A stretch of DNA of 53,634 nt, taken from an uncultured Coriobacteriaceae bacterium. Lineage in GTDB: Bacteria > Actinomycetota > Coriobacteriia > Coriobacteriales > Atopobiaceae. Where the stretch lies: positions 1 through 53,634 of the forward strand of contig CADAQM010000011.1 of assembly GCA_902790135.1 (NCBI GenBank). Reading direction: 5' to 3'. Under the pieces are notes generated by a model. It was not told the DNA's origin, ran no database searches, and saw only the letters and a program-made list of their open reading frames with translations. Of this stretch, positions 24,625 through 34,638 are shown piece by piece. The translations under genes and the position numbers were made by a program. Each line of letters begins with the position of its first letter. Position 1 is the first letter of the stretch.

Positions 24625-25494
24625 TTAGCCGACGGAGAGCGGTTGCTCCGCGAAGGCCTCGTCCATGAGCTTCTCCTGCGTGTCGCGGTCGAGGGTGGCC
24701 ACGACTTTGTTGATCTTCTCGAGAAGCTCGTTGGAGCCCTTGGCGACGGCGATGCCGGCGGAGCAGTCGGAGAGGTCGACCTCGAAGCCCTTGCCGTCCT
24801 CGAAGGTCACGTACGCGAGGTCGGGGTTGGACAGGATGCAGCTCTTGGCCTCGGTCTCGCCCATGATGGTGGCGTCGATCTTGCCGGAGCGGATGGCCTG
24901 GATGATGGTGTTGACGTCGGGCAGCGACTCCTGCTTGTTGACGTCGGGAATCTGGTCGACCATGGCCTCCCACATCGAGCCGATCTGTGCGGCGACCTTT
25001 GCCCCGCCAAGCTCGTCGAGGCTCGTGGCCTTGACAAACGGGGAGTCTGCGAGCAGCAGCAGGCCTTGGCTGCTGGACCAGTAGTAGTCGGAGAAGTCGA
25101 CGGACTGCTTGCGCTCCTCGGTGACGCCCATGCCGTCGATGATGCAGTCGATCTTGCCAGCGTTGAGGGCGGGGATCAGGCCGTCCCAATCGACCTTGAT
25201 GAAGGTGACGTTCCAGCCATAGGCATCGCCGATCATTTGCGCGACCTTGGTGTCGTAGCCGCCCACGTAACCGCTGCCGTCAGCCAGCGCGATGGCACCG
25301 TTGGAGTCGTCGGTCTGCACCCAGCTGTGCGGGGCGTAGTCGCAGTCGGACCCGACGCGCAAGGTGGCGCCTTCGCCCCACTGCTCGCCGCCGTCAGCTG
25401 CGCTGTCGGAAGACCCGCCGCAGCCAACTATGCCGAGCGAGAAGAGTCCTGCGCCGGCCATCTTGATGAAGTTCCTTCTCGAGAGCGTGCTCAT
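24625..25494 (-). CDS. Amino-acid-type ABC substrate-binding lipoprotein (Tat signal)
   Basis: Protein of 289 aa. The N-terminus combines a twin-arginine motif SRRNFIK with a lipobox LGIVGC, so the protein is expected to be exported folded by Tat and lipidated on Cys25. The mature part is a family 3 (GlnH/ArtJ-like) solute-binding protein: LRVGSDCDYAPHSW, GYDTKVAQMIGDAYGW, DGMGVTEERKQSVDFSDYYW, and an ending SNELLEKINKVV. It captures the solute for the permease/ATPase encoded downstream. GGAGGAAGC precedes the ATG. The operator-like motif upstream links its expression to the GntR regulator. Confidence 0.9.
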   Translation of the reverse strand: MSTLSRRNFIKMAGAGLFSLGIVGCGGSSDSAADGGEQWGEGATLRVGSDCDYAPHSWVQTDDSNGAIALADGSGYVGGYDTKVAQMIGDAYGWNVTFIKVDWDGLIPALNAGKIDCIIDGMGVTEERKQSVDFSDYYWSSSQGLLLLADSPFVKATSLDELGGAKVAAQIGSMWEAMVDQIPDVNKQESLPDVNTIIQAIRSGKIDATIMGETEAKSCILSNPDLAYVTFEDGKGFEVDLSDCSAGIAVAKGSNELLEKINKVVATLDRDTQEKLMDEAFAEQPLSVG

Positions 25495-25553
25495 GCTTCC
25501 TCCTTATGCGGCGCCTGCTTGCGCCAAAGCGGCCCTTCCCTGTAGTTCAGAAG

Positions 25554-25607
25554 GCTGAACGGATATAACACATACTAAGACGTATTAACTTGTATTATCC
25601 GTTCAGC
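25554..25607 (-). promoter_or_regulatory. Operator-like region of the fructosamine operon
   Basis: Perfect 12-bp inverted arms GCTGAACGGATA (25554-25565) and TATCCGTTCAGC (25596-25607) enclose 30 AT-rich bases. Within them AACACATA (25567) and TTATCCGTT (25595) are 28 bases apart, exactly as upstream of the GntR gene. The region lies 60-113 bases before the binding-protein start. Probably the binding site of the UTRA-type regulator, overlapping the promoter; it could also terminate the gntR transcript. Confidence 0.65.
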
Positions 25608-25672
25608 AGCGGAGGTGTTCGCGAACGTACTCTCAAGACGGGTTAGCGGCCAGCATTGTGGAGGCCTGGTGA

Positions 25673-26398
25673 CTAGATGTCAAACTGGTAGCGCGAACCC
25701 ACGAGGTACTTGTTGGAGAGGCAGAGCGGCGCGCCGTCCTGGTCGACGAAGAAGACGCGTTCGTAGAAGAGCGGGTCTCCGGTTGCGATCTGCAGGTTCT
25801 TTGCCATCTGGGCATCTGCGAGCGCGATCTCGATGGTGCTCGATCCGCTGGTCTGAGGATTGCGACCGCTCCCGGCGTTCAGCACCTCGAAGAAGGAGGC
25901 GTCTTCGAGGTCAGCCTCGAGCAGGAACGAGAACCCGTTCAGCGGAAGGAGATTGCGCTCCTCCATGATGGGCAGCCCATCGACAGTGCGCACGCGCGAA
26001 ATGTAGACGAGCTTGTCGCAATCCTCGCCAAAGAGACGCCGTTCCTCGTCGCGGGCAGTGACGATGCGCTGCTCGAGCACGTGGGCGCCTGCCTGCATGC
26101 CCATCTCGGCGCAGACGTTGGTGAAGCTCTGCACGTCGCTGCTCTGGCGGATCTTACGGGTCATCTTGCGCTGGTTGACGTAGGTGCCCTTGCCCTGGCG
26201 CTTGGTGAGGTAGCCCTCGCCCGAGAGCTCCGCGATGGCGCGGCGGATGGTGACACGGCTGACCGAGTACATCTCCGAGAGGTCAGCCTCGGACGGGATG
26301 CGCTGCCCCGGGAGATAGGCCCCGGAGGTGATGTGGGCCTTGATGTCGTCGAGTACCTGCTGGTAGAGCGGGGTGAGCGAGTTGTCGTCGAGCTTCAT
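25673..26398 (-). CDS. GntR/HutC-family transcription regulator with UTRA domain
   Basis: Protein of 241 aa from the ATG at 26398 (AAGGA 10 bases upstream); an upstream ATG adds 37 residues without homology and crosses the motif region. The first ~70 residues are a winged helix: YQQVLDDIKAHITSGAYLPGQRIPSEADLSEMYSVSRVTIRRAIAEL is the usual GntR pattern, with GYLTKRQGKGTYV as the wing. Residues ~90-240 form a UTRA ligand-binding domain (LVYISRVRTVDGLPIMEERNLLP; PLFYERVFFVDQDGAPL). It lies upstream of the fructosamine operon on the same strand and shares its bipartite motif, so it is likely a local repressor released by the sugar phosphate (FrlR-like). Confidence 0.9.
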   Translation of the reverse strand: MKLDDNSLTPLYQQVLDDIKAHITSGAYLPGQRIPSEADLSEMYSVSRVTIRRAIAELSGEGYLTKRQGKGTYVNQRKMTRKIRQSSDVQSFTNVCAEMGMQAGAHVLEQRIVTARDEERRLFGEDCDKLVYISRVRTVDGLPIMEERNLLPLNGFSFLLEADLEDASFFEVLNAGSGRNPQTSGSSTIEIALADAQMAKNLQIATGDPLFYERVFFVDQDGAPLCLSNKYLVGSRYQFDI

Positions 26399-26443
26399 GC
26401 AGCATCGGTCCTTTGGGCGGCATCGTGCCAAATGGGGCAAGAG

Positions 26444-26480
26444 AACACATATTATCGCTTCTAGTGTACCGTTATCCGTT
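26444..26480 (-). promoter_or_regulatory. Operator-like motif upstream of the GntR gene
   Basis: AACACATA (26444-26451) and TTATCCGTT (26472-26480) are separated as in the operon motif at 25567-25603 (28 bases start to start). They lie 46-82 bases before the regulator start. This suggests autoregulation. A weak -10 (TAATAT, minus strand 26449-26454) lies inside. Confidence 0.55.
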
Positions 26481-26549
26481 TGATTGTGGCCACGTGCGTC
26501 TGAGGCCAAATGCTGCTAGGCTGAGGGTGCTCGGTGCGCGGGAGGTGAC

Positions 26550-27074
26550 ATGGACGGCTTTGAGGACGATCGGTGGCTGGGGGTGCCCTACAAGGCGCAA
26601 CTGCCCAGCCCAGAAGAGATAGGTGCCTTTCTGACGGCGCTCACGCTGGCCAGCCCAGCGCTGTTGGGCGGGATTCCCGTGCTGCCCGTGAGCTATATCG
26701 AGGAGCGTCGTCGCCAGCAGGAGACGATCGTGCAGGAGAGCTCCTCGTCGGTGGGGACCTACCAGAGCGCCGAGGAGGCGCATGCCGGGCTCGTGCTCTC
26801 GCAGCAACGGCTGGCGGTGGCAACGCGTGAGGTCGAGCACACCACACAACGCGTGGTCACCGAGGCGGATGTGGTCCATGCCGCGCATAAGGTGCTCGCG
26901 GGGGAGGTCTCCCCGGGCAAGGGCCAGCGCTTCCGCTCGGCACTGGGGCACGTCGCCAACGATTCGGTCGACTACTACATCCTGCGGGACGACTACAAGG
27001 CGATGACGAAGAAGGGGACGGAGCCCGTGGACTACGAGACCGACCCCGAAGGTTGGCTGGAGTCCTTCGCGTAG
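26550..27074 (+). CDS. Hypothetical protein
   Basis: Protein of 174 aa, starting 3 bases after GGGAGGT plus GAC. The N-terminal 50 residues have a hydrophobic stretch (IGAFLTALTLASPALLGGIPVLPVSYI) too weak for a sure membrane helix. A Gln/Glu-rich helix follows (residues ~50-110) and the end is acidic (DPEGWLESF). No family recognised. Divergent from the GntR gene. Confidence 0.55.
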   Translation: MDGFEDDRWLGVPYKAQLPSPEEIGAFLTALTLASPALLGGIPVLPVSYIEERRRQQETIVQESSSSVGTYQSAEEAHAGLVLSQQRLAVATREVEHTTQRVVTEADVVHAAHKVLAGEVSPGKGQRFRSALGHVANDSVDYYILRDDYKAMTKKGTEPVDYETDPEGWLESFA

Positions 27075-27133
27075 TGCGTGCTCAGCCGTTGCCTGCCGCT
27101 CCCACATGGTTTGCGGAATGAAGGACGGGTATT

Positions 27134-27287
27134 CGTTCAAGAAACCGCACTACTGTGTCACGTTGCGCGGACGCAACCTTGGGGGCATGGCCGCTATGGG
27201 ACAAAAGCGCAGGAAAGCTCGCCTCGAAAGTGACGCATCGGGAGCGGTTCGCAATCTCGGTGACACAGTAGTGCGGTTTCTTGAACG
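27134..27287. mobile_element. MITE-like element with 28-bp terminal inverted repeats
   Basis: Perfect 28-bp inverted repeats (27134-27161 and 27260-27287; outer end CGTTCAAGAAACCGCACTAC) bound a 154-bp segment and are flanked on both sides by ATT, a likely 3-bp target duplication. The interior has no convincing gene and contains a 6-bp hairpin (27162-27177). Short, non-coding, with long inverted ends: this is the structure of a miniature inverted-repeat transposable element. A very stable RNA hairpin is the alternative. Confidence 0.65.
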
Positions 27288-27409
27288 ATTCTGCCCCTCC
27301 GGCTCCGCAAACGCGGTTGGAGGTTGTTTTTTGGCCCCGAGCACAGGGTCTCGTGGCATCAACGTCGGAGTCGACCTCGCATCCTGTCCTAGGGCTCCGC
27401 ATCGCAGGC

Positions 27410-27454
27410 CACAAGAAAGGCGCAGGCAACCCGAGCTGCCTGCGCCTTCTTGTG
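27410..27454 (-). terminator. Intrinsic terminator of mrp
   Basis: A 19-base arm (CACAAGAAAGGCGCAGGCA, 27410-27428) pairs with 27437-27454 apart from one extra A, loop of 8. Reading the minus strand it starts 20 bases after the mrp stop and the descending arm ends CTTTCTTGTG. Confidence 0.7.
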
Positions 27455-27473
27455 CGCTCTGTCTAACGAAAGC

Positions 27474-28319
27474 CTACTTGGCGTCGTGCTCCTCGATGAT
27501 CTTGACGGCGTCGGGCAGGAGTCCCTCGGGCAGCGTCTGCTCGAAGATGCCCTTGTCGCAGGCCTCGGCCATCTTGGGGTCGATGGGCAGCTGGCCCAGC
27601 ATGTCGATGCCGTAAGTGGCGCAGGTCTCGGCAGCCCTGCTCGGCCCGAAGATCTCGTGGCGCTCGCCGCAGTTGGGGCACTTGAAGTAAGCCATGTTCT
27701 CCACCAGGCCCACTACGGGGATGTTCATCATGGCGGCCATGTTGACGGCCTTGCCGACGACCATCTGCACCAGGTCCTGCGGGCTGCTGACGATGACCAC
27801 ACCCTCGATCGGCAGGCTCTGGAACACGGTCAGGGCCACGTCGCCCGTTCCAGGAGGCATGTCGACGAGCAGGTAGTCGATGTCGCCCCAGATGGTCTGC
27901 TCGTAGAACTGCTGCAGCGCGTTGCCCAGGATGGGGCCGCGCCAGATGACCGGGTCGGTCTCGTTCTCGAGGGCCAGGTTGGTGCTCATGATCTTGATGC
28001 CACCCGCGGACTCGCACGGGATGATGAGGTCGTCCATGGCGTTGGCGTGGACGCCCGAAAGGCCGAACATCTTGGGGATGGACGGGCCGGTGATGTCGCC
28101 GTCAAGGATGGCCACCTTGTGGCCAGCGCGGCTGAGCTCGGTGGCGAGAATGCCCGTGACCAGCGACTTTCCTACGCCGCCCTTACCCGAGATAACGCCC
28201 AGCACATGCTTGATGGAGCTGTGCTCGTTGGTCTGGAACATGTCGGGACCCTGCTTGTGAGCGCCCTTGCGCGAGGCCTCGAACTGCTGACGAATGGCCT
28301 CTTCTTCCTCTGGAGTCAT
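27474..28319 (-). CDS. mrp: Mrp/NBP35-type Fe-S cluster carrier ATPase
   Basis: Protein of 281 aa. A deviant Walker A with the family's signature lysine, SGKGGVGKSLVTGILA, is near residue 42-58; DGDITGPSIPKMFGL and DYLLVDMPPGTGDVALT follow, and the C-terminal CPNC (in FKCPNCGERHEIFG) is the pair that holds a bridging 4Fe-4S cluster. Such proteins carry and deliver Fe-S clusters in the cytoplasm. The ATG at 28319 has GAGAGG upstream; the frame extends 16 codons further without support. It ends at a good terminator and is divergent from the DUF2974 gene. Confidence 0.93.
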   Translation of the reverse strand: MTPEEEEAIRQQFEASRKGAHKQGPDMFQTNEHSSIKHVLGVISGKGGVGKSLVTGILATELSRAGHKVAILDGDITGPSIPKMFGLSGVHANAMDDLIIPCESAGGIKIMSTNLALENETDPVIWRGPILGNALQQFYEQTIWGDIDYLLVDMPPGTGDVALTVFQSLPIEGVVIVSSPQDLVQMVVGKAVNMAAMMNIPVVGLVENMAYFKCPNCGERHEIFGPSRAAETCATYGIDMLGQLPIDPKMAEACDKGIFEQTLPEGLLPDAVKIIEEHDAK

Positions 28320-28500
28320 GTTGTTTCCTCTCCCTGTGTACATAGCAACGTGCATGATTCTACCCAATCGGCCGCCCCGCTAGCGGCTGGTTTGCGGGTT
28401 TGCGCGTGATGCGCAGACAAGGCCCGAGGTTGGTGCGGCGCGCAGGCGGCACCTTGTCGTAAGCTGGTACAGACGATGCCTGCGACGAGGGGAGTGACCC

Positions 28501-29700
28501 GTGGCAACGATGGTCGACTATGTGCTTGCGGCCCGCGAGAGCTTTGAGGAGCGCCCGCTGACACGCGTGGACTCGCTGGTGCTGTCGTGGCTGGCGTACT
28601 GTCGCTTCTCCGACGAGCACGACACGGCGAGCCTCGCAGGCGTGCGGATTGCCGAGCTAGGGGAGGCGAGCATCCGCTCCAAGCTGGTGGCCAACCTGCA
28701 CGACGTGTACAACTCGTCGCTTCTGCTGCAGGCGCTGGCAGTCTCGCCGCGCTTTGCGGACGTGCGCGCGTGCCTGCACCTCTCCGACTCCGACGCGGAC
28801 GAGGGCCGTCAGTTCTCGGCCACGTCCTTCGCGCTGCCGGGCGGGGGCACCTACGTCGCCTTCATGGGCACCGACAACACGACGCTCGGCTGGAAGGAGA
28901 ACTTCCGGCTCATCTGCACCACGGCCATACCCGCGCAGCGCATGGCGGCCGCCTACCTCTGGCAGGTTGCCGAGCAGGTGGAGGGGCCGCTGTGGGTGGG
29001 CGGGCACTCCAAGGGCGGTAGCCTTGCCGTCTACGCTGCGGCGATGGCCGACGACGACACCCGTGCGCGGATCGTGCAGTGCTTCTCGCACGACGGGCCG
29101 GGCCTGCATCCGGCCCTGCGCGAGGCGCCGGGCTGGCACGACGACGTAGCCCTCGACAAGACCGTGCCGCGCGAGTCTATGGTTGGCATGCTCTTCGAGC
29201 GCAGCCAGGAGCAGATTGTGGTGGTGCGCAGCTCGGAGGAGGGCTTCATGCAGCATTCGCCTTTCTCGTGGCAGGTGCGCGGCAACGACTTCGTGGTCGA
29301 GCAGGGCCTCTCCTACGACACCTGGCGCCTCTCGCGTAGGCTGAACGACTACCTGAGCGAGCTTGGTCCCGAGGGTTGCGCGAGCGTCGCTGAGCAGCTC
29401 GGCTGGCTGGTGGACGCGACGGGCGAGATGACCTTCTCCGGCCTGATCAGGCGTTGGTCGTCCAACCGCCAGGCCATGGAGGCGGCGCTGGCGGCAGCGC
29501 CCGAGGCGGAGCGCCGGAGCTTCGAGGAGGCCATGGACGAGCTGGTGGCCACGCTGCTTCTGGGCTCGAAGACGGAGCTGGGCATCGGTGCGCCTGAGAC
29601 GCCGCAGGCCACCTCCGACGCGGCCTCGCGCAAGCTGGACGACCTCTCCGCGCACGTCAACGACCGTCTCTCGCGCATTGACGAGTTTCTCGGCAGGTAG
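28501..29700 (+). CDS. DUF2974/Mbeg1-like alpha/beta-hydrolase
   Basis: Protein of 399 aa starting with GTG after GAGGGGAG. It begins with a helical region containing LTRVDSLVLSWLAYCRF, which is typical of DUF2974. A strand-turn segment TYVAFMGTDNTTLGWKENF and a lipase nucleophile elbow WVGGHSKGGSLAVYAA (Ser in GHSKG) near residue 168 follow. DGPGLHP supplies the usual acid region, and the catalytic His may be in MQHSPFSW. The C-terminal ~120 residues are helical. Esterase or lipase activity on an unknown substrate is expected. No signal peptide. Single gene. Confidence 0.8.
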   Translation: MATMVDYVLAARESFEERPLTRVDSLVLSWLAYCRFSDEHDTASLAGVRIAELGEASIRSKLVANLHDVYNSSLLLQALAVSPRFADVRACLHLSDSDADEGRQFSATSFALPGGGTYVAFMGTDNTTLGWKENFRLICTTAIPAQRMAAAYLWQVAEQVEGPLWVGGHSKGGSLAVYAAAMADDDTRARIVQCFSHDGPGLHPALREAPGWHDDVALDKTVPRESMVGMLFERSQEQIVVVRSSEEGFMQHSPFSWQVRGNDFVVEQGLSYDTWRLSRRLNDYLSELGPEGCASVAEQLGWLVDATGEMTFSGLIRRWSSNRQAMEAALAAAPEAERRSFEEAMDELVATLLLGSKTELGIGAPETPQATSDAASRKLDDLSAHVNDRLSRIDEFLGR

Positions 29701-29765
29701 CGGGGGAGCGTGGCGGCCGGGCATCCGCCGAACAGGTTCTGCAGTCCATGTGATTCTGAATATGA

Positions 29766-29777
29766 GAACAACTGTTC
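29766..29777 (+). promoter_or_regulatory. SOS (LexA) box of uvrA
   Basis: GAACAACTGTTC matches the Gram-positive/actinobacterial LexA core GAAC-N4-GTTC exactly. It lies 61 bases upstream of the uvrA start. A possible -10 (TAAACT, 29791-29796) is 13 bases downstream, so LexA would cover the -35 region. Confidence 0.75.
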
Positions 29778-29838
29778 CTATCCTTAGGGATAAACTAGGA
29801 AGTTACACAAGAATCCCGGTGGGAAAGGACCCCCGTCC

Positions 29839-32709
<2,871 letters not shown>

Positions 32710-32809
32710 ATGCGGCCAATGGGGCTAAGCTAGTGGCAATCGATCAACACACGTGGGCCGCCGGGCTCTTGCGGCAGCCGAGACGACAACAATAGGGAGG
32801 CGCGGGGAC

Positions 32810-34501
32810 ATGCCCTTTACCGGCAAGCATGCAGCCCAGAGTGGCCCCAGTGAGCAGAGGCAGGCGGAGCAGACCGAGGCGGTGGCAACCGCCACGGAGC
32901 AGAAGGTCACCTCCGAGGAGGAGCGCGACGCCCAGGTCGGGCGCTCGACCGCACTCATGAGCGCGCTGGTCATCGTCAGCCGCCTCACGGGGTTCCTGCG
33001 CACATGGGGCCAGGCCTACGCGCTCGGCGTGACGGTGACGGCCAGCTGCTACTCGGTGGCTAACAACCTGCCCAACCAGCTGTACGAGATCGTTATCGGC
33101 GGCATGCTGGTGACGGCCTTCCTGCCCGTGTACCTCTCGGTCAAGCAGAAGCAGGGCACCAAGGGGGCGAGCGCCTACACCTCCAACCTCGTGTCCATCG
33201 TGCTGGTGCTGATGGGCGCGGTCACCATTCTGGGTTTCATCTTTGCCCGGCAGGTGGTCTGGACCCAGTCGTTCACGGCAACGGAGGAGTTTGACACCGA
33301 CCTCGCCATCTACTTCTTCCGCTTCTTCGCGATTGAGGTCGTGCTCTACGCGCTCTCGTCGATCTTCTCGGGCGTGCTCAATGCGGAGCGCGACTACTTT
33401 TGGAGCAGCGCCGCACCCATCTTCAACAACTTTGTGACCACGGCCTCCTTCTTGGCCTACGCCTTCCTCGTGGAGTCAAAACCCCAGCTCGCGCTTGTCA
33501 TCCTCGCACTCGGCAACCCACTGGGCGTGGCGGTGCAGGTCATCATGCAGATGCCGAGCCTGCGTGCCCACGGCATCAGGCTGACTCCCTACATCAACCT
33601 GCGTGATCCAGCCCTCAAGGACACCCTTTCCATCGGCGTGCCGTCGCTGGTGGTCATGCTCTGCTCCTTCGAGACGGTCTCGGTCATGAACAGCGCCTCG
33701 CTCTCGGTCACCGCGGTGGGCGCGTCGGTCTCCTACTACGCGCGCCTGTGGTACACGCTGCCCTACGCCATCCTGGTGGTGCCGATCACCACGGCCATGT
33801 TCACCGAGCTCTCCGACAGCGTCTCGCAGGGCGACATGGACTCCTACCGCCGTGGCGTCGGCACCGGGTCGGCCAAGATCATCTTCCTCATGATCCCCTT
33901 CGCGCTGTACCTGATCGTGTTTGCCGAGCCGCTCATCACCCTGCTCGCCGCCGGGCGCTTCTCGCCGGACGAGATCCACATGACGGCCACCTACCTGCAG
34001 GCGCTTTCCGTGTCGCTGCCGGTCTATGGCATCTGCACCTACCTGCAGAAGGTCTGCTCGTCCATCAGGCGCATGGGCCTCTACGCCGGCGCGCACGTGG
34101 TCGCCGCGGTCTTCCAGACCATCGTCTGCCTGGCGCTCGCCCCCCGCTTCGGCCTCTGGATCGTCGCGTTCAGCAGCACTATCTACATGATCGTCGTTGA
34201 CGTCGTCTCGTTTGCGAGCCTGAGGCGCTCCCTCGGCCCGCTGGGTCTTGCCAGTGTGGTCGTCGCCTTCCTGCGCGCGTGCGTGTTCGGCGTGGCCGGC
34301 GCCGCGGTGGGTGGGCTCATCCTCAGGTTTGCCCCGCAGGCGCTGGGCTTCATCTCCTCGTCCACCCTGCGCGCCCTGCTGAGCATCTTCGCGGGAGGCA
34401 TCCCTGCGGTGCTGGTCACCTTCGGCCTGGCTTTTGCCCTGCATGTCCCCGAGGTTGCGGTTCTGGGTCGTCTTATTGCCCGAATCACCCATCGCGGATA
34501 A
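32810..34501 (+). CDS. murJ: Lipid II flippase MurJ (MviN family)
   Basis: Protein of 563 aa with about 14 membrane helices. The N-terminal signature VIVSRLTGFLRTWGQAYALG and the following NNLPNQLYEIVIGGMLVTAFLPV are characteristic of MurJ, which moves lipid II across the membrane for wall synthesis. A charged, Gln/Glu-rich 40-residue tail precedes the first helix. I chose the ATG at 32810 (GGGAGG upstream) over an ATG at 32753. It follows uvrA by 100 bp and precedes the his promoter. Confidence 0.93.
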   Translation: MPFTGKHAAQSGPSEQRQAEQTEAVATATEQKVTSEEERDAQVGRSTALMSALVIVSRLTGFLRTWGQAYALGVTVTASCYSVANNLPNQLYEIVIGGMLVTAFLPVYLSVKQKQGTKGASAYTSNLVSIVLVLMGAVTILGFIFARQVVWTQSFTATEEFDTDLAIYFFRFFAIEVVLYALSSIFSGVLNAERDYFWSSAAPIFNNFVTTASFLAYAFLVESKPQLALVILALGNPLGVAVQVIMQMPSLRAHGIRLTPYINLRDPALKDTLSIGVPSLVVMLCSFETVSVMNSASLSVTAVGASVSYYARLWYTLPYAILVVPITTAMFTELSDSVSQGDMDSYRRGVGTGSAKIIFLMIPFALYLIVFAEPLITLLAAGRFSPDEIHMTATYLQALSVSLPVYGICTYLQKVCSSIRRMGLYAGAHVVAAVFQTIVCLALAPRFGLWIVAFSSTIYMIVVDVVSFASLRRSLGPLGLASVVVAFLRACVFGVAGAAVGGLILRFAPQALGFISSSTLRALLSIFAGGIPAVLVTFGLAFALHVPEVAVLGRLIARITHRG

Positions 34502-34557
34502 GGTTGAGTGTGCGACAGGTGCGCGTTTCGTCCGCGTTAACGGATGCTGTGCCTGCC

Positions 34558-34586
34558 ATGACAAGCACTTTAGCGTGCTAAAGTAT
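34558..34586 (+). promoter_or_regulatory. Candidate his promoter with palindrome in the spacer
   Basis: ATGACA (34558-34563, 5 of 6) and a weak AAGTAT (34581-34586) are 17 bases apart. Between and overlapping them is the inverted repeat ACTTTAGC-GT-GCTAAAGT (34567-34584). A regulator bound there would block polymerase. It is 53 bases before the hisZG start. Confidence 0.5.
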
Positions 34587-34638
34587 TCGAGCCAATAGCA
34601 ATGGGCTCATGTCCTGCCACGCAACGAAAGGAACCTAC

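Noticed and set aside
23061..25494. Plain polar amino-acid transporter unrelated to sugar
   Set aside because: The ABC genes alone would suggest this, but the deglycase, kinase and shared operator motif in the same unit make a fructosamine role more likely.
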